A DNA stretch of 64,000 nt from JAFGSG01 sp964626055 (GCA_964626055.1 CAZVDF010000006.1:1-64000), one strand, 5' to 3'; shown: positions 42,861 to 52,543, counted from the first letter of the stretch. Translations and numbers: made by a program. Notes: generated by a model from the letters alone, not told the origin.

Positions 42861-44745
42861 AGCCGATAAAATACATGTACTTGAAGGTCTTGAAGCCGTA
42901 AGAAAAAGACCGGCAATGTATATAGGTTCGACTGACTTTAACGGTTTGCATCATCTTGTTTATGAAATTGTGGATAATTCCATTGATGAAGCGCTCGCCG
43001 GTTATTGCGATAATATAAGCGTTACAATTCAGAAAGGCGATTCAATTGAAGTTGTGGATAACGGAAGGGGCATACCTGTCGGGATTCATAAGGAATATAA
43101 GAAATCGGCTCTTGAAATTGTTACTACAAAGCTTCATGCAGGCGGGAAATTTGATAATGAATCCTATAAAGTATCGGGAGGTCTTCACGGTGTCGGAATT
43201 TCTGTTGTAAACGCACTTTCTGAAGAAATGCTGGTTGAAGTGTTCAAGGATGGCAAAATATATTCCCAGCTCTATAAAAGAGGAATTCCTAAGCATGATG
43301 TCAGGGTTACGGGACAGACAAAAAAGCAGGGTACACGCGTTGTTTTTTTTCCTGATAAAACGATTTTCGAAACAACGGAATTCAATTTCGACATACTATC
43401 CAAGAGGTTAAGGGAACTGGCTTTCCTCAACGCGGGATTAAAAATAACTTTACGCGATGAAAGAGGCAAGGGTAAGGAACATGTCTTTCAGTTCAAAGGC
43501 GGTATTGTATCATTTGTACAATATTTGAACGAAAATAAAACATCAATATCAAAAAAACCAATTTATTTTCACTCCCAGGCGGATAATGTCGATATCGAAG
43601 TTGCAATTGAGTATATAGATTCATATTCTGAAACGGTCTATTCTTATGCTAATAATATAAATACCAAAGAGGGCGGCACTCATTTATCCGGTTTTAAATC
43701 AGCTTTGACCAGGGTTCTAAACGATTTTTTAAAGAAAGAAGGCCTTGATAAAAAGCTGCCGAATCTGTTTTCCGGAGATGATGTAAGAGAAGGTTTGGTT
43801 GCGATTATAAGCCTCAAGATCCCGAATCCTCAGTTTGAAGGCCAGACAAAGATGAAGCTCGGCAACAGCGAGGTCAAAGGCCTTGTCGAGTCCGCTACAA
43901 ACGAGAGTTTAAGCCAGTTCTTTGAAGAGAATCCGCAGGTTGTCAGAAAGATTCTCGAAAAATGCATTCAAAGCGCAAGCGCGAGGATAGCGGCAAAAAA
44001 AGCGCGCGATCTTACGCGGAGAAAGAACGCGCTTGAGAACGACAGGCTGCCCGGCAAGCTTGCCGACTGCTCCGAAAGCGATCCGGCCGTATGCGAGCTG
44101 TTTCTTGTCGAGGGAGATTCCGCCGGCGGATCCGCAAAACTCGGTCGCGACAGGAAGTTCCAGGCAATACTGCCCCTTAAAGGCAAAATACTGAATGTTG
44201 AGAAGTCCAGGCTGGATAAAGTATTATCCAATGAAGAAATTATTACTATGATTACTGCCATAGGCACAGGGATTGGGGAGGATGAGTTCGATATTACAAA
44301 GGCCAGATATAACAAGATAGTGATAATGACGGATGCCGACGTTGACGGATCGCACATTACTACTCTGCTTTTGACTTTTTTCTTCAGGTATATGCCCGAG
44401 ATCATAAAGAACGGTTATCTTTACATTGCGCAGCCTCCGCTTTATAATATGAAGACCGGGAAAGAAGCGGTTTATGTTTACAGCGACGAGCAAAGAGAAA
44501 AGTTTATTAAAGCTCACAAGGATGAAAAGATTACAATACAACGATATAAAGGTCTCGGCGAAATGAATCCTGATCAGCTCTGGGAAACCACAATGGATCC
44601 GGAAAAAAGAACGCTGCTCCAGGTAAAGATAGACGACGACATTGAAGCGGAAGAAACTTTCTCAATGCTTATGGGCGATGTGGTTGAGCCGAGACGAAAA
44701 TTTATTGAAGAGAACGCCAGAAACGTACAGAATCTGGATTTGTAG
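42844..44745 (+). CDS. gyrB: DNA gyrase subunit B
   Basis: GyrB supplies the ATPase for negative supercoiling. The 633-residue product shows LEGLEAVRKRPAMYIGSTD, VDNSIDEALAG, DNGRGIPV, GGLHGVGISVVNALS, then TOPRIM motifs EGDSAGGSAKLGRDRKFQAILPLKGKILNVEKSR and MTDADVDGSHITTLLLTFFFR, ending QRYKGLGEMNPDQLWETTMDP. I use ATG 42844 with GGAG 8-12 bases before it, not the TTG at 42826. A terminator separates it from gyrA. Confidence 0.98.
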   Translation: MTHSYEADKIHVLEGLEAVRKRPAMYIGSTDFNGLHHLVYEIVDNSIDEALAGYCDNISVTIQKGDSIEVVDNGRGIPVGIHKEYKKSALEIVTTKLHAGGKFDNESYKVSGGLHGVGISVVNALSEEMLVEVFKDGKIYSQLYKRGIPKHDVRVTGQTKKQGTRVVFFPDKTIFETTEFNFDILSKRLRELAFLNAGLKITLRDERGKGKEHVFQFKGGIVSFVQYLNENKTSISKKPIYFHSQADNVDIEVAIEYIDSYSETVYSYANNINTKEGGTHLSGFKSALTRVLNDFLKKEGLDKKLPNLFSGDDVREGLVAIISLKIPNPQFEGQTKMKLGNSEVKGLVESATNESLSQFFEENPQVVRKILEKCIQSASARIAAKKARDLTRRKNALENDRLPGKLADCSESDPAVCELFLVEGDSAGGSAKLGRDRKFQAILPLKGKILNVEKSRLDKVLSNEEIITMITAIGTGIGEDEFDITKARYNKIVIMTDADVDGSHITTLLLTFFFRYMPEIIKNGYLYIAQPPLYNMKTGKEAVYVYSDEQREKFIKAHKDEKITIQRYKGLGEMNPDQLWETTMDPEKRTLLQVKIDDDIEAEETFSMLMGDVVEPRRKFIEENARNVQNLDL

Positions 44746-44755
44746 AGACCGGCCC

Positions 44756-44786
44756 CCAAAACCCCCTTAAGGGGGCTTTTAGTTTT
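44756..44786 (+). terminator. Intrinsic terminator between gyrB and gyrA
   Basis: The 14-base palindrome CCCCCTTAAGGGGG (44762-44775) is followed by CTTTTAGTTTTT. It comes just after the gyrB stop, so gyrA may be transcribed separately or by partial readthrough. Confidence 0.85.
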
Positions 44787-44828
44787 TAAAATAGAGGAGT
44801 AAATAGAATTTAACTGCGAAATAAAACT

Positions 44829-47282
44829 ATGACAGACAAAACCAAAGACAAAGAAATAAAACCCAACATACTGGATGTTGAGATCGAGGATAAGATGAAA
44901 ACATCTTATCTCGCTTATGCCATGAGCGTAATTGTCGGCAGAGCGCTTCCCGATGTAAGGGACGGACTAAAGCCGGTCCACAGAAGAATTTTACACGCCA
45001 TGAACGAGAGGGCATGGAGAAGCGACAGGCCGTACGTTAAGTCTGCTAAGATTGTAGGCGAAGTAATCGGTAATTTCCATCCACACGGCGACACGGCTGT
45101 TTACGACACCATGGTGAGAATGGCGCAGGACTTTTCTATGCGCATCCAGCTTATAGACGGTCAGGGGAACTTCGGATCCGTAGACGGCGATCCGCCTGCG
45201 GCTTACAGGTACACTGAAGCGCGTCTTGCAAAGTCTGCGGAGCTTTTACTCAGAGATATCGACAAAGAGACTGTAGACTTCAGCCCCAACTTTGACGAGA
45301 CGAGAAAGGAACCGGATGTTCTGCCGTCTGCTTTCCCGAATTTGCTCGTTAACGGCTCATCCGGTATCGCGGTCGGCATGGCTACGAATATTCCGCCTCA
45401 TAATATGGCCGAAGTCATTGACGGCACTATCGCTCTTATAGATAAACCGGATATTTCCATTAAAGAACTCATGAAGCACATAAAAGGCCCCGACTACCCC
45501 ACCGGCGGAATAATTATGGGCACTGACGGAATATACAAGGCATATACTACAGGCAGAGGCAAGATAAACGTAAGGGCAAAGCTTGAAATAGAGGAATCGA
45601 AAAAAGGCAGGGAAAACATCATTGTAAACGAGATACCTTACCAGGTTAATAAGGCCGCGCTTATTTCAAGAATTGCCGAGCTGGTAAACAGTGGAGATAT
45701 TGAGGGTATTTCGGAGCTGAGGGACGAATCGGACAGAAAAGGATTCAGAATACACATAGGCCTTAAAAAAGACGCAAATACAAATATTATTATCAACCAG
45801 CTTTATAAAAACACTCCTCTCCAAACATCGTTCGGAGTAATACTCCTGGCGCTTGTCAACGGAGAACCGAGAATACTTGATCTGAAAAGCATGCTCTCCA
45901 ATTACGTTCTGCATCGCAAGGAAGTAGTAACCAGAAGAACGAAATATGAATTGAGAAAGGCTGAAGAAAGGGCGCATATTTTAGAGGGACTAAAGATCGC
46001 CCTTGATAATATCGACGCTGTAATAAAAATAATCCGCTCATCAAAAGACGCCGATCAGGCGGAAGAAAGACTCATAAAAACCTTTAAGCTTTCACAGATA
46101 CAGGCAAGGGCAATTCTCGACATGAGGTTGCAGAGGCTTACAAGCCTGGAAGTTAAAAAAGTAATGGAAGAGCTGGCGGCTCTTTTAAAGCTTATAAAGG
46201 AACTCAAGGCGATTTTAAAAAGCGAGAAAATGATCCTGGATATAGTTAAGAAAGAACTGCTTGAAGTAAAAGAGAAATATAAAGAAAGCAGAAGAACCCA
46301 GATCGACTTCGGCGGAAGCGATGCAACCGAGTTCGACATAGAGGATCTGATCGCGGAAGAAAGCATGGTAGTCACCATCACGCATGACGGCTTTGTGCGC
46401 AGAATTCCCGCGGATGCGTTTAAAAAGCAGAGAAGGGGCGGGAAAGGCGCGGCCGGGATGTCGACAAAGCGGGATGATTTCATACGGCTTATGTCATTAT
46501 CCTCCACGCACGACAATATATTCTTATTCTCCAATAAAGGAAAGATATTCGGGCTTAAGACACACGAGATCCCGGTAGCTTCAAAGACAAGCAGGGGCAA
46601 ATCCCTCAAGGGTATTATAAATCTTTCAACCGGCGAGGATATAACCGCAATATGCTCTGTTCCCGAGATTCAGCGGGAAGTATATATATGCATGGTCACC
46701 AAGGAAGGGATTCTTAAAAAGATCGATGTCTCTGAATATAAAAACGCAAAAAAGGGCGGCATCATCGCTCTCACGCTTAAAAAGAACGACGAACTGACTG
46801 CAATTGAGCTTGTTGAGAAGGATGATGATATTGTAATCGCATCGAAAAACGGACTGCTGGTAAGAACGAACATTTCCAAGATGAGGGCCATGGGAAGAGC
46901 CGCAGCTGGAATTATCGGCATGAGGCTCCGTACCGGCGACGAGATCATAGGCATGGATGTTGTAAAGAAAAATTCATCGTTATTTGTTGTATCAGCCAGA
47001 GGTTACGGCAAGAGAGTTGAATATAAAAACTTTGCGACAAAAGGAAGAGGCGGCAAGGGAATGGCGTATCTCAAGGTAACCGAAAAGAACGGCGAATCGA
47101 TCGGCATAAGATCCGTTTTTGAATCTGATGAGATCATCATTGCCTCGAAGAGCGGGAAAACGATAAGGCTGACTGCAAAGGAGGTATCATCGCAGGGCAG
47201 AGCAACAGTCGGCGTTAGACTGCTTGATGTCGAAGGAGACGATATTGTGACGGATTTTGCGGTTATACCGGAAGGCGAATAA
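44829..47282 (+). CDS. gyrA: DNA gyrase subunit A
   Basis: GyrA cuts and rejoins DNA. The 817-residue protein has the catalytic region MSVIVGRALPDVRDGLKPVHRRILHAM, the quinolone-determining region HPHGDTAVYDTMVRMAQ, the Tyr active site in AAYRYTEARL, and a C-terminal beta-pinwheel with repeats (about residues 510-810). The pinwheel has a GyrA-box-like KQRRGGKGAAGM. Length is normal. It converges with the SPOR gene across a hairpin. Confidence 0.98.
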   Translation: MTDKTKDKEIKPNILDVEIEDKMKTSYLAYAMSVIVGRALPDVRDGLKPVHRRILHAMNERAWRSDRPYVKSAKIVGEVIGNFHPHGDTAVYDTMVRMAQDFSMRIQLIDGQGNFGSVDGDPPAAYRYTEARLAKSAELLLRDIDKETVDFSPNFDETRKEPDVLPSAFPNLLVNGSSGIAVGMATNIPPHNMAEVIDGTIALIDKPDISIKELMKHIKGPDYPTGGIIMGTDGIYKAYTTGRGKINVRAKLEIEESKKGRENIIVNEIPYQVNKAALISRIAELVNSGDIEGISELRDESDRKGFRIHIGLKKDANTNIIINQLYKNTPLQTSFGVILLALVNGEPRILDLKSMLSNYVLHRKEVVTRRTKYELRKAEERAHILEGLKIALDNIDAVIKIIRSSKDADQAEERLIKTFKLSQIQARAILDMRLQRLTSLEVKKVMEELAALLKLIKELKAILKSEKMILDIVKKELLEVKEKYKESRRTQIDFGGSDATEFDIEDLIAEESMVVTITHDGFVRRIPADAFKKQRRGGKGAAGMSTKRDDFIRLMSLSSTHDNIFLFSNKGKIFGLKTHEIPVASKTSRGKSLKGIINLSTGEDITAICSVPEIQREVYICMVTKEGILKKIDVSEYKNAKKGGIIALTLKKNDELTAIELVEKDDDIVIASKNGLLVRTNISKMRAMGRAAAGIIGMRLRTGDEIIGMDVVKKNSSLFVVSARGYGKRVEYKNFATKGRGGKGMAYLKVTEKNGESIGIRSVFESDEIIIASKSGKTIRLTAKEVSSQGRATVGVRLLDVEGDDIVTDFAVIPEGE

Positions 47283-47283
47283 A

Positions 47284-47320
47284 ACAATCTGCCCCCTATG
47301 GGGGATAGGGGGCCGTTGTC
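47284..47320. terminator. Bidirectional hairpin between gyrA and the SPOR gene
   Basis: TGCCCCCTAT pairs with ATAGGGGGCC around GGGGG, extended by ACAA/TTGT. It lies exactly between two convergent stops and would end both transcripts. Confidence 0.8.
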
Positions 47321-47323
47321 TCA

Positions 47324-48151
47324 TTACCTTTTTATTATATAACTTTCCTCATATCTTTTATCTGCTGAAATTTCATCCAGAAGGTCTACTGCTTTTTTCT
47401 TTGAATATACGGGCCCGACCATGACTTTATAGAATATCCTGCCGTTAACTTTTGCGCTGTCCATATAAGCGTTGTATTTTTTGTTCTCAAGATTATTAAT
47501 TTCAGAAAGAGCTTTCGATTTTTTATCAAAAGCAGCGACCTGAATTGAATAATAATTTTTATCCTTTTCAGTTCCCTTTAAAGATTTGTCCCTTGAAGAT
47601 ACTTCAACAACTCCCTTTTTTTTTGAATTACTCTTTATTTTTTCGGATTGCTTTTCTGCAGATTTCCTTGCGGATTTTTTTTGATCCGATTTCTTCAATA
47701 AATGCGCCGGCGGTATTATTGTTTCGATATTTTCATGTGTCAGGATATCCGAAGCAGGTTCTTTCGACGCGCTGTTATTAATATTGTTCCCCGCTATCCT
47801 CTGATTGCCGGGCAGATTGTCTTTAGGCTTGATCGAATTATCCGCACTGATAATTGAATTTTCGTTCTTCAATAAGTTGTCGTTATTTAAAGGCGGTTCA
47901 ATATTATTCTCCGTTATTTCCGGTTTTTCATGATTGTCAACGGCTAAATTTTCAAGTATGGCGCTGTCGCGGCTAAAGCTTCCGTTATCCTTTTGATCCT
48001 GCTTGTTAATATTCATGCCGATAAGGGCCGAAATAATTACAAGACCGATTATTACAGAAGCGAGTATGATGATACGGGGCGTATCCAGATGAAGAATATA
48101 GATGCTTTTTTCTTTTATCCCTTTTTGTTCTTTTGTTGCAAAATCTTCCAT
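47324..48151 (-). CDS. SPOR-domain membrane protein
   Basis: The 275-residue product has one transmembrane helix (about 26-47). A long periplasmic linker follows, rich in Asn, Ser and Lys, with a C-terminal SPOR domain (about 198-275, DKNYYSIQVAAFDKKSKALSEINNLENKKYNAYMDS). SPOR domains bind denuded peptidoglycan at the division site. The ATG lies inside the end of coaE, with a 37-base overlap, so the two genes are coupled. Confidence 0.92.
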   Translation of the reverse strand: MEDFATKEQKGIKEKSIYILHLDTPRIIILASVIIGLVIISALIGMNINKQDQKDNGSFSRDSAILENLAVDNHEKPEITENNIEPPLNNDNLLKNENSIISADNSIKPKDNLPGNQRIAGNNINNSASKEPASDILTHENIETIIPPAHLLKKSDQKKSARKSAEKQSEKIKSNSKKKGVVEVSSRDKSLKGTEKDKNYYSIQVAAFDKKSKALSEINNLENKKYNAYMDSAKVNGRIFYKVMVGPVYSKKKAVDLLDEISADKRYEESYIIKR

Positions 48152-48711
48152 GTTTCTATTACCTGCCTTTTTGTATTTTCAGTGGTACCGGAATTATCAA
48201 TAACATAATCGGCAAGTTTGATTTTTTCATTAAGAGAAATTTGGTTATTTAATCTTTCTTTTATTTCCGTTTCAGTGATATTATCGCGGACAATCCCCCG
48301 ATCGATTACCTGATCGTTGTTCGCGAAAACGACAATATTTTTATCCATAAATTTATGAAAGTCGGTTTCAAAAAGAAGCGGGGTGTTTATCATATAGATA
48401 TTTTCAGGAGCTGCATTTATAATCTCTTCCATTTTCTGATGGATCAGAGGGTGCGTAATTTCATTTATGAGCTTTACTTTGATCGGGTCTTTAAATACAA
48501 TATTGGCTAATTGTCTTCTGTTCAGAGTTCCGTCGGGATATAATATTTCTTTGCCGAATTCTTTTATGTACAATTCAAGGCCATATGTGCCAGGCTCCAC
48601 GACCTCTCTCGCAAGTATATCCGTGTCAATTACCATTGCACCCAGCTCTTCGAACATTGCGCAGACAGTTCCCTTGCCGGAAGCGTATATTCCTGTAACC
48701 CCAATTTTCAT
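48115..48711 (-). CDS. coaE: Dephospho-CoA kinase
   Basis: CoaE phosphorylates dephospho-CoA to give CoA. The 198-residue protein has the P-loop GIYASGKGT, then IDTDILAREVVEPGTYGLE and RRQLANIVFKDP, then EITHPLIHQKMEEII, the substrate part NTPLLFETDFHKFMDKNIVV and a C-terminal ADYVIDNSGTTENTKRQV. The second P-loop Ser/Thr is replaced by Gly-Thr (SGKGT instead of SGKS), as in many CoaE proteins. Its stop overlaps the SPOR start. Confidence 0.95.
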   Translation of the reverse strand: MKIGVTGIYASGKGTVCAMFEELGAMVIDTDILAREVVEPGTYGLELYIKEFGKEILYPDGTLNRRQLANIVFKDPIKVKLINEITHPLIHQKMEEIINAAPENIYMINTPLLFETDFHKFMDKNIVVFANNDQVIDRGIVRDNITETEIKERLNNQISLNEKIKLADYVIDNSGTTENTKRQVIETWKILQQKNKKG

Positions 48712-48836
48712 TTTGCCTCATTGTGAGTTAATTAGTATAAATCATATAAAATAAATTTTATTATTAATGATATTGATAGTTCCCTATATAGATGATTATA
48801 GCTGAAATACTGTCTAAATTTGCATACAAAGCTTCG

Positions 48837-50396
48837 GGATGCACTCTAAATATTTTTCAGCAGCGTCCTGAAACGCCCGCCTTTCTTTTCAGCTTTTATT
48901 GCATCCAGCGAAGCATTTAAAATTTCATTGAAAATTTTTTCATTTTGAATAAATTTTTTCAGTTTTTTAAGGGATAATAATTTGCCTATCTCCGGCGCTT
49001 CGTCTAGTTTTTTATTTATCACAGATTGTTTGTCAATATTTCCTGCGCAATAATTATTTATAAAAAAATCTAAATCCGTATTTTCTGCACCCTTTACCGG
49101 AATACCTTTTTCATTGATATTATATATTTTATTGCTTTTAACATTTTTCAGAAATCTTTCCATCGACTCCTTATACCGGAGGAAAGATTTTCTTGTAAAT
49201 TTATTATCGTATTTCAGGCCTTTGCTGGATTTAATAATATAATCGAAATTAATAGTTTCGGCAGGATTAAATCTTGAGCTTATATTCGCAAATCTTTTCT
49301 GATACGCGCTTCCGGAAGAATAGATCTTGAACCCGGGAAATGAAAAGTCAAATCCCAGCAGGCCTGTCGCTCTGAACCCGAACTCAACTGCCGCCATTAC
49401 GGCGTCCCCGGCGACTGTGCCTGTCCGGGAATCGATGCTGCCCAGAATGCCCGGGAATATATCGTCAGCTAATTGCGCGACAGGATGCGTGTTAAGCGAT
49501 ACAAGAGCGCGCGAGTTTTTTACTCTGTCGATTACCTGCGGGCACGAGGAAAGAGTGATTATCGGGATCGCAGTTCGTATGTTTAAATCCAGAATATGTT
49601 CAACAGTAAACGGCTGCGGATCTATTGAAACAAAAAAATCCGCAGAAATTCCATTCTCTAACAGCGTACTCATGGCAGAGTCTGCCGCTATAATAAAAAA
49701 TTTATTCTGGCTGGATTTTATTTCCTTTAAATGATCTTCCATGCCCGGGCCAGACGCAATTACAATTGCCGGATAACCGGTCATTAAATTAAAGAAAACC
49801 GATACAGGATAAAAAGAAGACAATATATTAAGATTTGTAAAAATATTTTTAAGGTAAAGCGGGCCGAATGCTTTTTGCGTGGCAATATTCCCGGCATTTT
49901 TATTTATGATCAGGCGGATGATATTTTTTACTTCACCGTAGAATCCGCTGAATGCTGTTACGGAGGGCTGATGTTCAATTATATCGATCCCTTTTATTTC
50001 GTTAAGATCCAGTTCCGTATTCAGATAGTCCTCAATTTCATTAATATCAGTGCCTGTCAGGAATTTTATTACAGGCGATCTTGTTAGAAAACCTGTATCC
50101 GGGTTCCCGGCAATTTCTTTTTCTATATCCCTGATGATATCAATAATAATAATTTTAGAATACTTTTCAATAATTTCTTTTAACGCATGGAGGTGGTATC
50201 CAAGTCCCGAGCCGAGGATTATTATCAGATCGAACTTTTCCGGTTCGAATTTGTCTTTAAAGCTTTCCGCTTCTTTCAGAGGATTGTACCTGCTGTGGAG
50301 ATATACTTTATTGCCTGCATAATTTATTGCTGAAAGAACAGGTTTTCCGTCTCTGGATTGTTCAACTGCATATTTTATCTTTTTAAAGTCCATCAT
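48837..50396 (-). CDS. DUF115 / Maf-type motility-associated protein
   Basis: The 516-residue protein contains the DUF115 (6-hydroxymethylpterin pyrophosphokinase MptE-like) core: LIIILGSGLGYHLHALKEI, IVIASGPGMEDHLKEIKSSQNKFFIIAADSAMSTLLENGISADFFVSIDPQPF, and DRKNSRALVSLNTHPVAQ-type motifs. In spirochaetes and flagellated bacteria these Maf proteins glycosylate flagellin with pseudaminic acid-type sugars, so a flagellar modification role is likely but not proven. The coding region ends with TAG at 48846-48848, which lies in a family B repeat end (CTCTAAAT), so the repeat supplies the stop. Limits given include that repeat end. Confidence 0.85.
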
Positions 50397-50596
50397 TTAT
50401 CTCTTCGAACAAAATATTATTAATATTTAATGGAGTTTCGCAACAGATCCGGCCTAAAGCAACAATGTTAATAAAAAATTATAATTCTCTTAACTCAATA
50501 AAACGTCTTTCCGATTATTAAAATGTTGATGTTAACCGTATGCCGAAATAATCTCTTTATCAATTAAGAAAAATAAAAAATACCGGAAGGATATTG

Positions 50597-50743
50597 ATGA
50601 CCTGTAAAGTAATTGATTTTATCGCATATAAGATCGAAAAATCTTTCAAGAAAGACGGTTTTACTATTAAAAGAGATATGGAAAAAAACATCAATGTTCT
50701 TTTAAAAATCAATAAGGATGTCAGTGAAAAAACTGAAGTATAA
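50597..50743 (+). CDS. Small ORF, 48 aa
   Basis: ATG 50597 is preceded by GGAAGGATATTG and reads 48 codons. The peptide MTCKVIDFIAYKIEKSFKKD and GFTIKRDMEKNINVLLKIN is helical and amphipathic with many Lys and Asn. No known family is recognised. The good ribosome-binding site and codon use like its neighbours support it. It lies in the divergent gap before the DUF1015 gene. Confidence 0.5.
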   Translation: MTCKVIDFIAYKIEKSFKKDGFTIKRDMEKNINVLLKINKDVSEKTEV

Positions 50744-50945
50744 TATCTTATACGTCTGTTAAATGTTGATCGCATTCCTTTAAGAAATCCCATTTATTAA
50801 TTATTTAAAAAAGCACTTGAATCTTTAATTATATCTGAATGATTAAGCATCATTCGGCGTAAACATATTAACACTAACATTATTGTGCGCTTTTTCAGGT
50901 GAGCGAGTGCGAAATGATATTATTTAATAATTATTTTAAGGTGCA

Positions 50946-52166
50946 ATGGCAAGAATAAGGGAATTCAGAGGATTAAGACCGAGAAAGAATATGGCTGCAC
51001 TGGTCGCGGAACTGCCGTACGATGTTGTCAGCACATCAGAAGCGAAAACCATAGCAGCCGGGAACAAATATAATTTTTATCATGTTACGCGTTCAGAGAT
51101 CGATCTGCCGGGGCATATAAGTCCATATGATGATGCTGTATATGCTAAAGGCAAGTCCAACATGGAAAGCTTTCTAAAGGAAGGCGTTCTTGTGCAGGAT
51201 GGTTCTGAAAATTTGTATCTTTATACTTTAGTGATGAACGGCAGGGAGCAGACCGGACTTGTGGCCTGTTTCCATATCGATGACTATATTAACAATACAA
51301 TAAAAAAGCACGAACTGGTTCTTGATTCAAAAGCTGAAGACAGAAGAAAACATATTGATATTCTGAACGCGCAGACGGGGCTTGTTTTTTTATTCTATAA
51401 AGAAGACGGTTCGAAAAGAATCCTGTTTGAAAATGCTATGAAAATCGATCCGGAATATGATTTTACGTCCGGAGACGGCATACGTCATATCTTCAGGGTT
51501 ATTTCAGACAAAACAGTAATCAAAGAATTAAAGAAAATGTTCGAAGGGCAGGTTCTTTATATAGCAGACGGTCACCACAGGGCATATTCCGCAGTAAGAG
51601 TAGGCCTCGAAAGAAAGAAGAAGAATCCCGACCATAACGGGGACGAAAGCTATAACTGGTTTATCGGTGCTCTTTTTCCTCATAATGAACTTAAAATAAT
51701 GCCTTATAACAGGGTAGTAACGGATCTTAACGGGCTTTCAACCGGTTCATTTTTAAAAAAGCTGGAAGAAAAATATAAAATAGAAAAACAAAATGTAAAT
51801 GGCGGGAAGCATAATTTGAGAATGTATATTGAAGGCAGATGGTACAGGCTTATTCCGAAATTCGATCTGCCGGATGATGCCATTAAAAGTCTTGATGCTC
51901 AAATAATGCAGGATACAATACTTGATCCTGTCCTTAACATTAAGAATCCGAAGAATGATAAACGAATTGATTTTATAGGCGGGATAAGAGGGGAGAAAGA
52001 ATTGGAAAAACTTGTAGATTCGGAAAAATTTAAAGTCGCCTTTTCGCTTGAGCCGGTAATTATCGATGAACTTATCAGGGTCTCGGATGAAGATAAACTC
52101 ATGCCCCCAAAATCCACGTGGTTTGAACCTAAATTAAGAGACGGACTGGTTATTCACAAAATATAA
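50946..52166 (+). CDS. DUF1015 family protein
   Basis: The 406-residue protein begins ARIREFRGLRPRKNMAALVAELPYDVVSTSEAK, the family start, and includes LYIADGHHRAYSAVRVG with conserved His residues and DFIGGIRGEKELEKLV. The family is widespread in anaerobes and its biochemical role is not established; some members associate with serine/threonine metabolism. GGTGC before the ATG gives a weak ribosome-binding site. Its stop codon borders the foldback repeat R8. Confidence 0.9.
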   Translation: MARIREFRGLRPRKNMAALVAELPYDVVSTSEAKTIAAGNKYNFYHVTRSEIDLPGHISPYDDAVYAKGKSNMESFLKEGVLVQDGSENLYLYTLVMNGREQTGLVACFHIDDYINNTIKKHELVLDSKAEDRRKHIDILNAQTGLVFLFYKEDGSKRILFENAMKIDPEYDFTSGDGIRHIFRVISDKTVIKELKKMFEGQVLYIADGHHRAYSAVRVGLERKKKNPDHNGDESYNWFIGALFPHNELKIMPYNRVVTDLNGLSTGSFLKKLEEKYKIEKQNVNGGKHNLRMYIEGRWYRLIPKFDLPDDAIKSLDAQIMQDTILDPVLNIKNPKNDKRIDFIGGIRGEKELEKLVDSEKFKVAFSLEPVIIDELIRVSDEDKLMPPKSTWFEPKLRDGLVIHKI

Positions 52167-52373
52167 TTAGAAGCCATCTCAAAATTATATTATATTTGTT
52201 GATAAATTGGGATACATTAGAAAATTTTTGAGGACGCCTTTCAGACCTGATGCAAAAGCCCTCGAAAACATGAAAAACTGACCAGGAAGGTCTGATTCCC
52301 CAGAAAATTTTCTAATGTATCCCAATTTATCGATAATCACATATATGAATAAATAATTTTGAGATGGCTTCTA
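52167..52373. repeat. Composite foldback element R8
   Basis: Outer family A ends TTAGAAGCCATCTCAAAATT (52167-) and the complementary AATTTTGAGATGGCTTCTA (to 52373) flank inner perfect 28-base arms (52201-52228 and 52304-52331, GATAAATTGGGATACATTAG...). The core is 75 bases (52229-52303) and contains AGACCT/AGGTCT. It lies between DUF1015 and the tRNA, directly downstream of the tRNA 3' end, and could terminate it. Confidence 0.9.
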
Positions 52374-52430
52374 TTTGTTTTCTCTTGACTTTTTTCAGTT
52401 TTGACGTTTAATATAAAATATGTTGAAATC

Positions 52431-52503
52431 TGGAGATGAGGGGGATCGAACCCCTGGCCTCTTGAATGCCATTCAAGTGCTCTCCCAGCTGAGCTACATC
52501 CCC
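52431..52503 (-). tRNA. tRNA-Ala (anticodon GGC)
   Basis: Read on the minus strand the cloverleaf is complete. The acceptor GGGGATG pairs with CATCTCC, including one G-U. The D arm is GCTC/GAGC. The anticodon stem CTTGA/TCAAG holds the loop ATGGCAT, and the T arm is AGGGG-TTCGATC-CCCCT. The anticodon is GGC, which reads Ala codons GCC and GCU. The discriminator is A and CCA is not encoded, so it must be added. Confidence 0.96.
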
Positions 52504-52514
52504 GTTGTTTCAAC

Positions 52515-52543
52515 AGTAAAAGAACTGAGTTAGCTGCTGTCAA
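52515..52543 (-). promoter_or_regulatory. Promoter of the tRNA-Ala gene
   Basis: On the minus strand TTGACA (52538-52543), a 17-base spacer and TTTACT (52515-52520) stand 11 bases before the mature 5' end. Position and spacing fit a sigma70-type promoter. Confidence 0.7.

Noticed and set aside
46055..46609. Open frame of about 184 codons antisense to gyrA
   Set aside because: It is Ser/Leu-rich in the way expected of a complement of a highly biased gene, with no known domain. gyrA is certain.
29644..52373. CRISPR array made from the repeats
   Set aside because: The repeats are isolated, palindromic and kilobases apart, with no regular short spacers and no cas genes.
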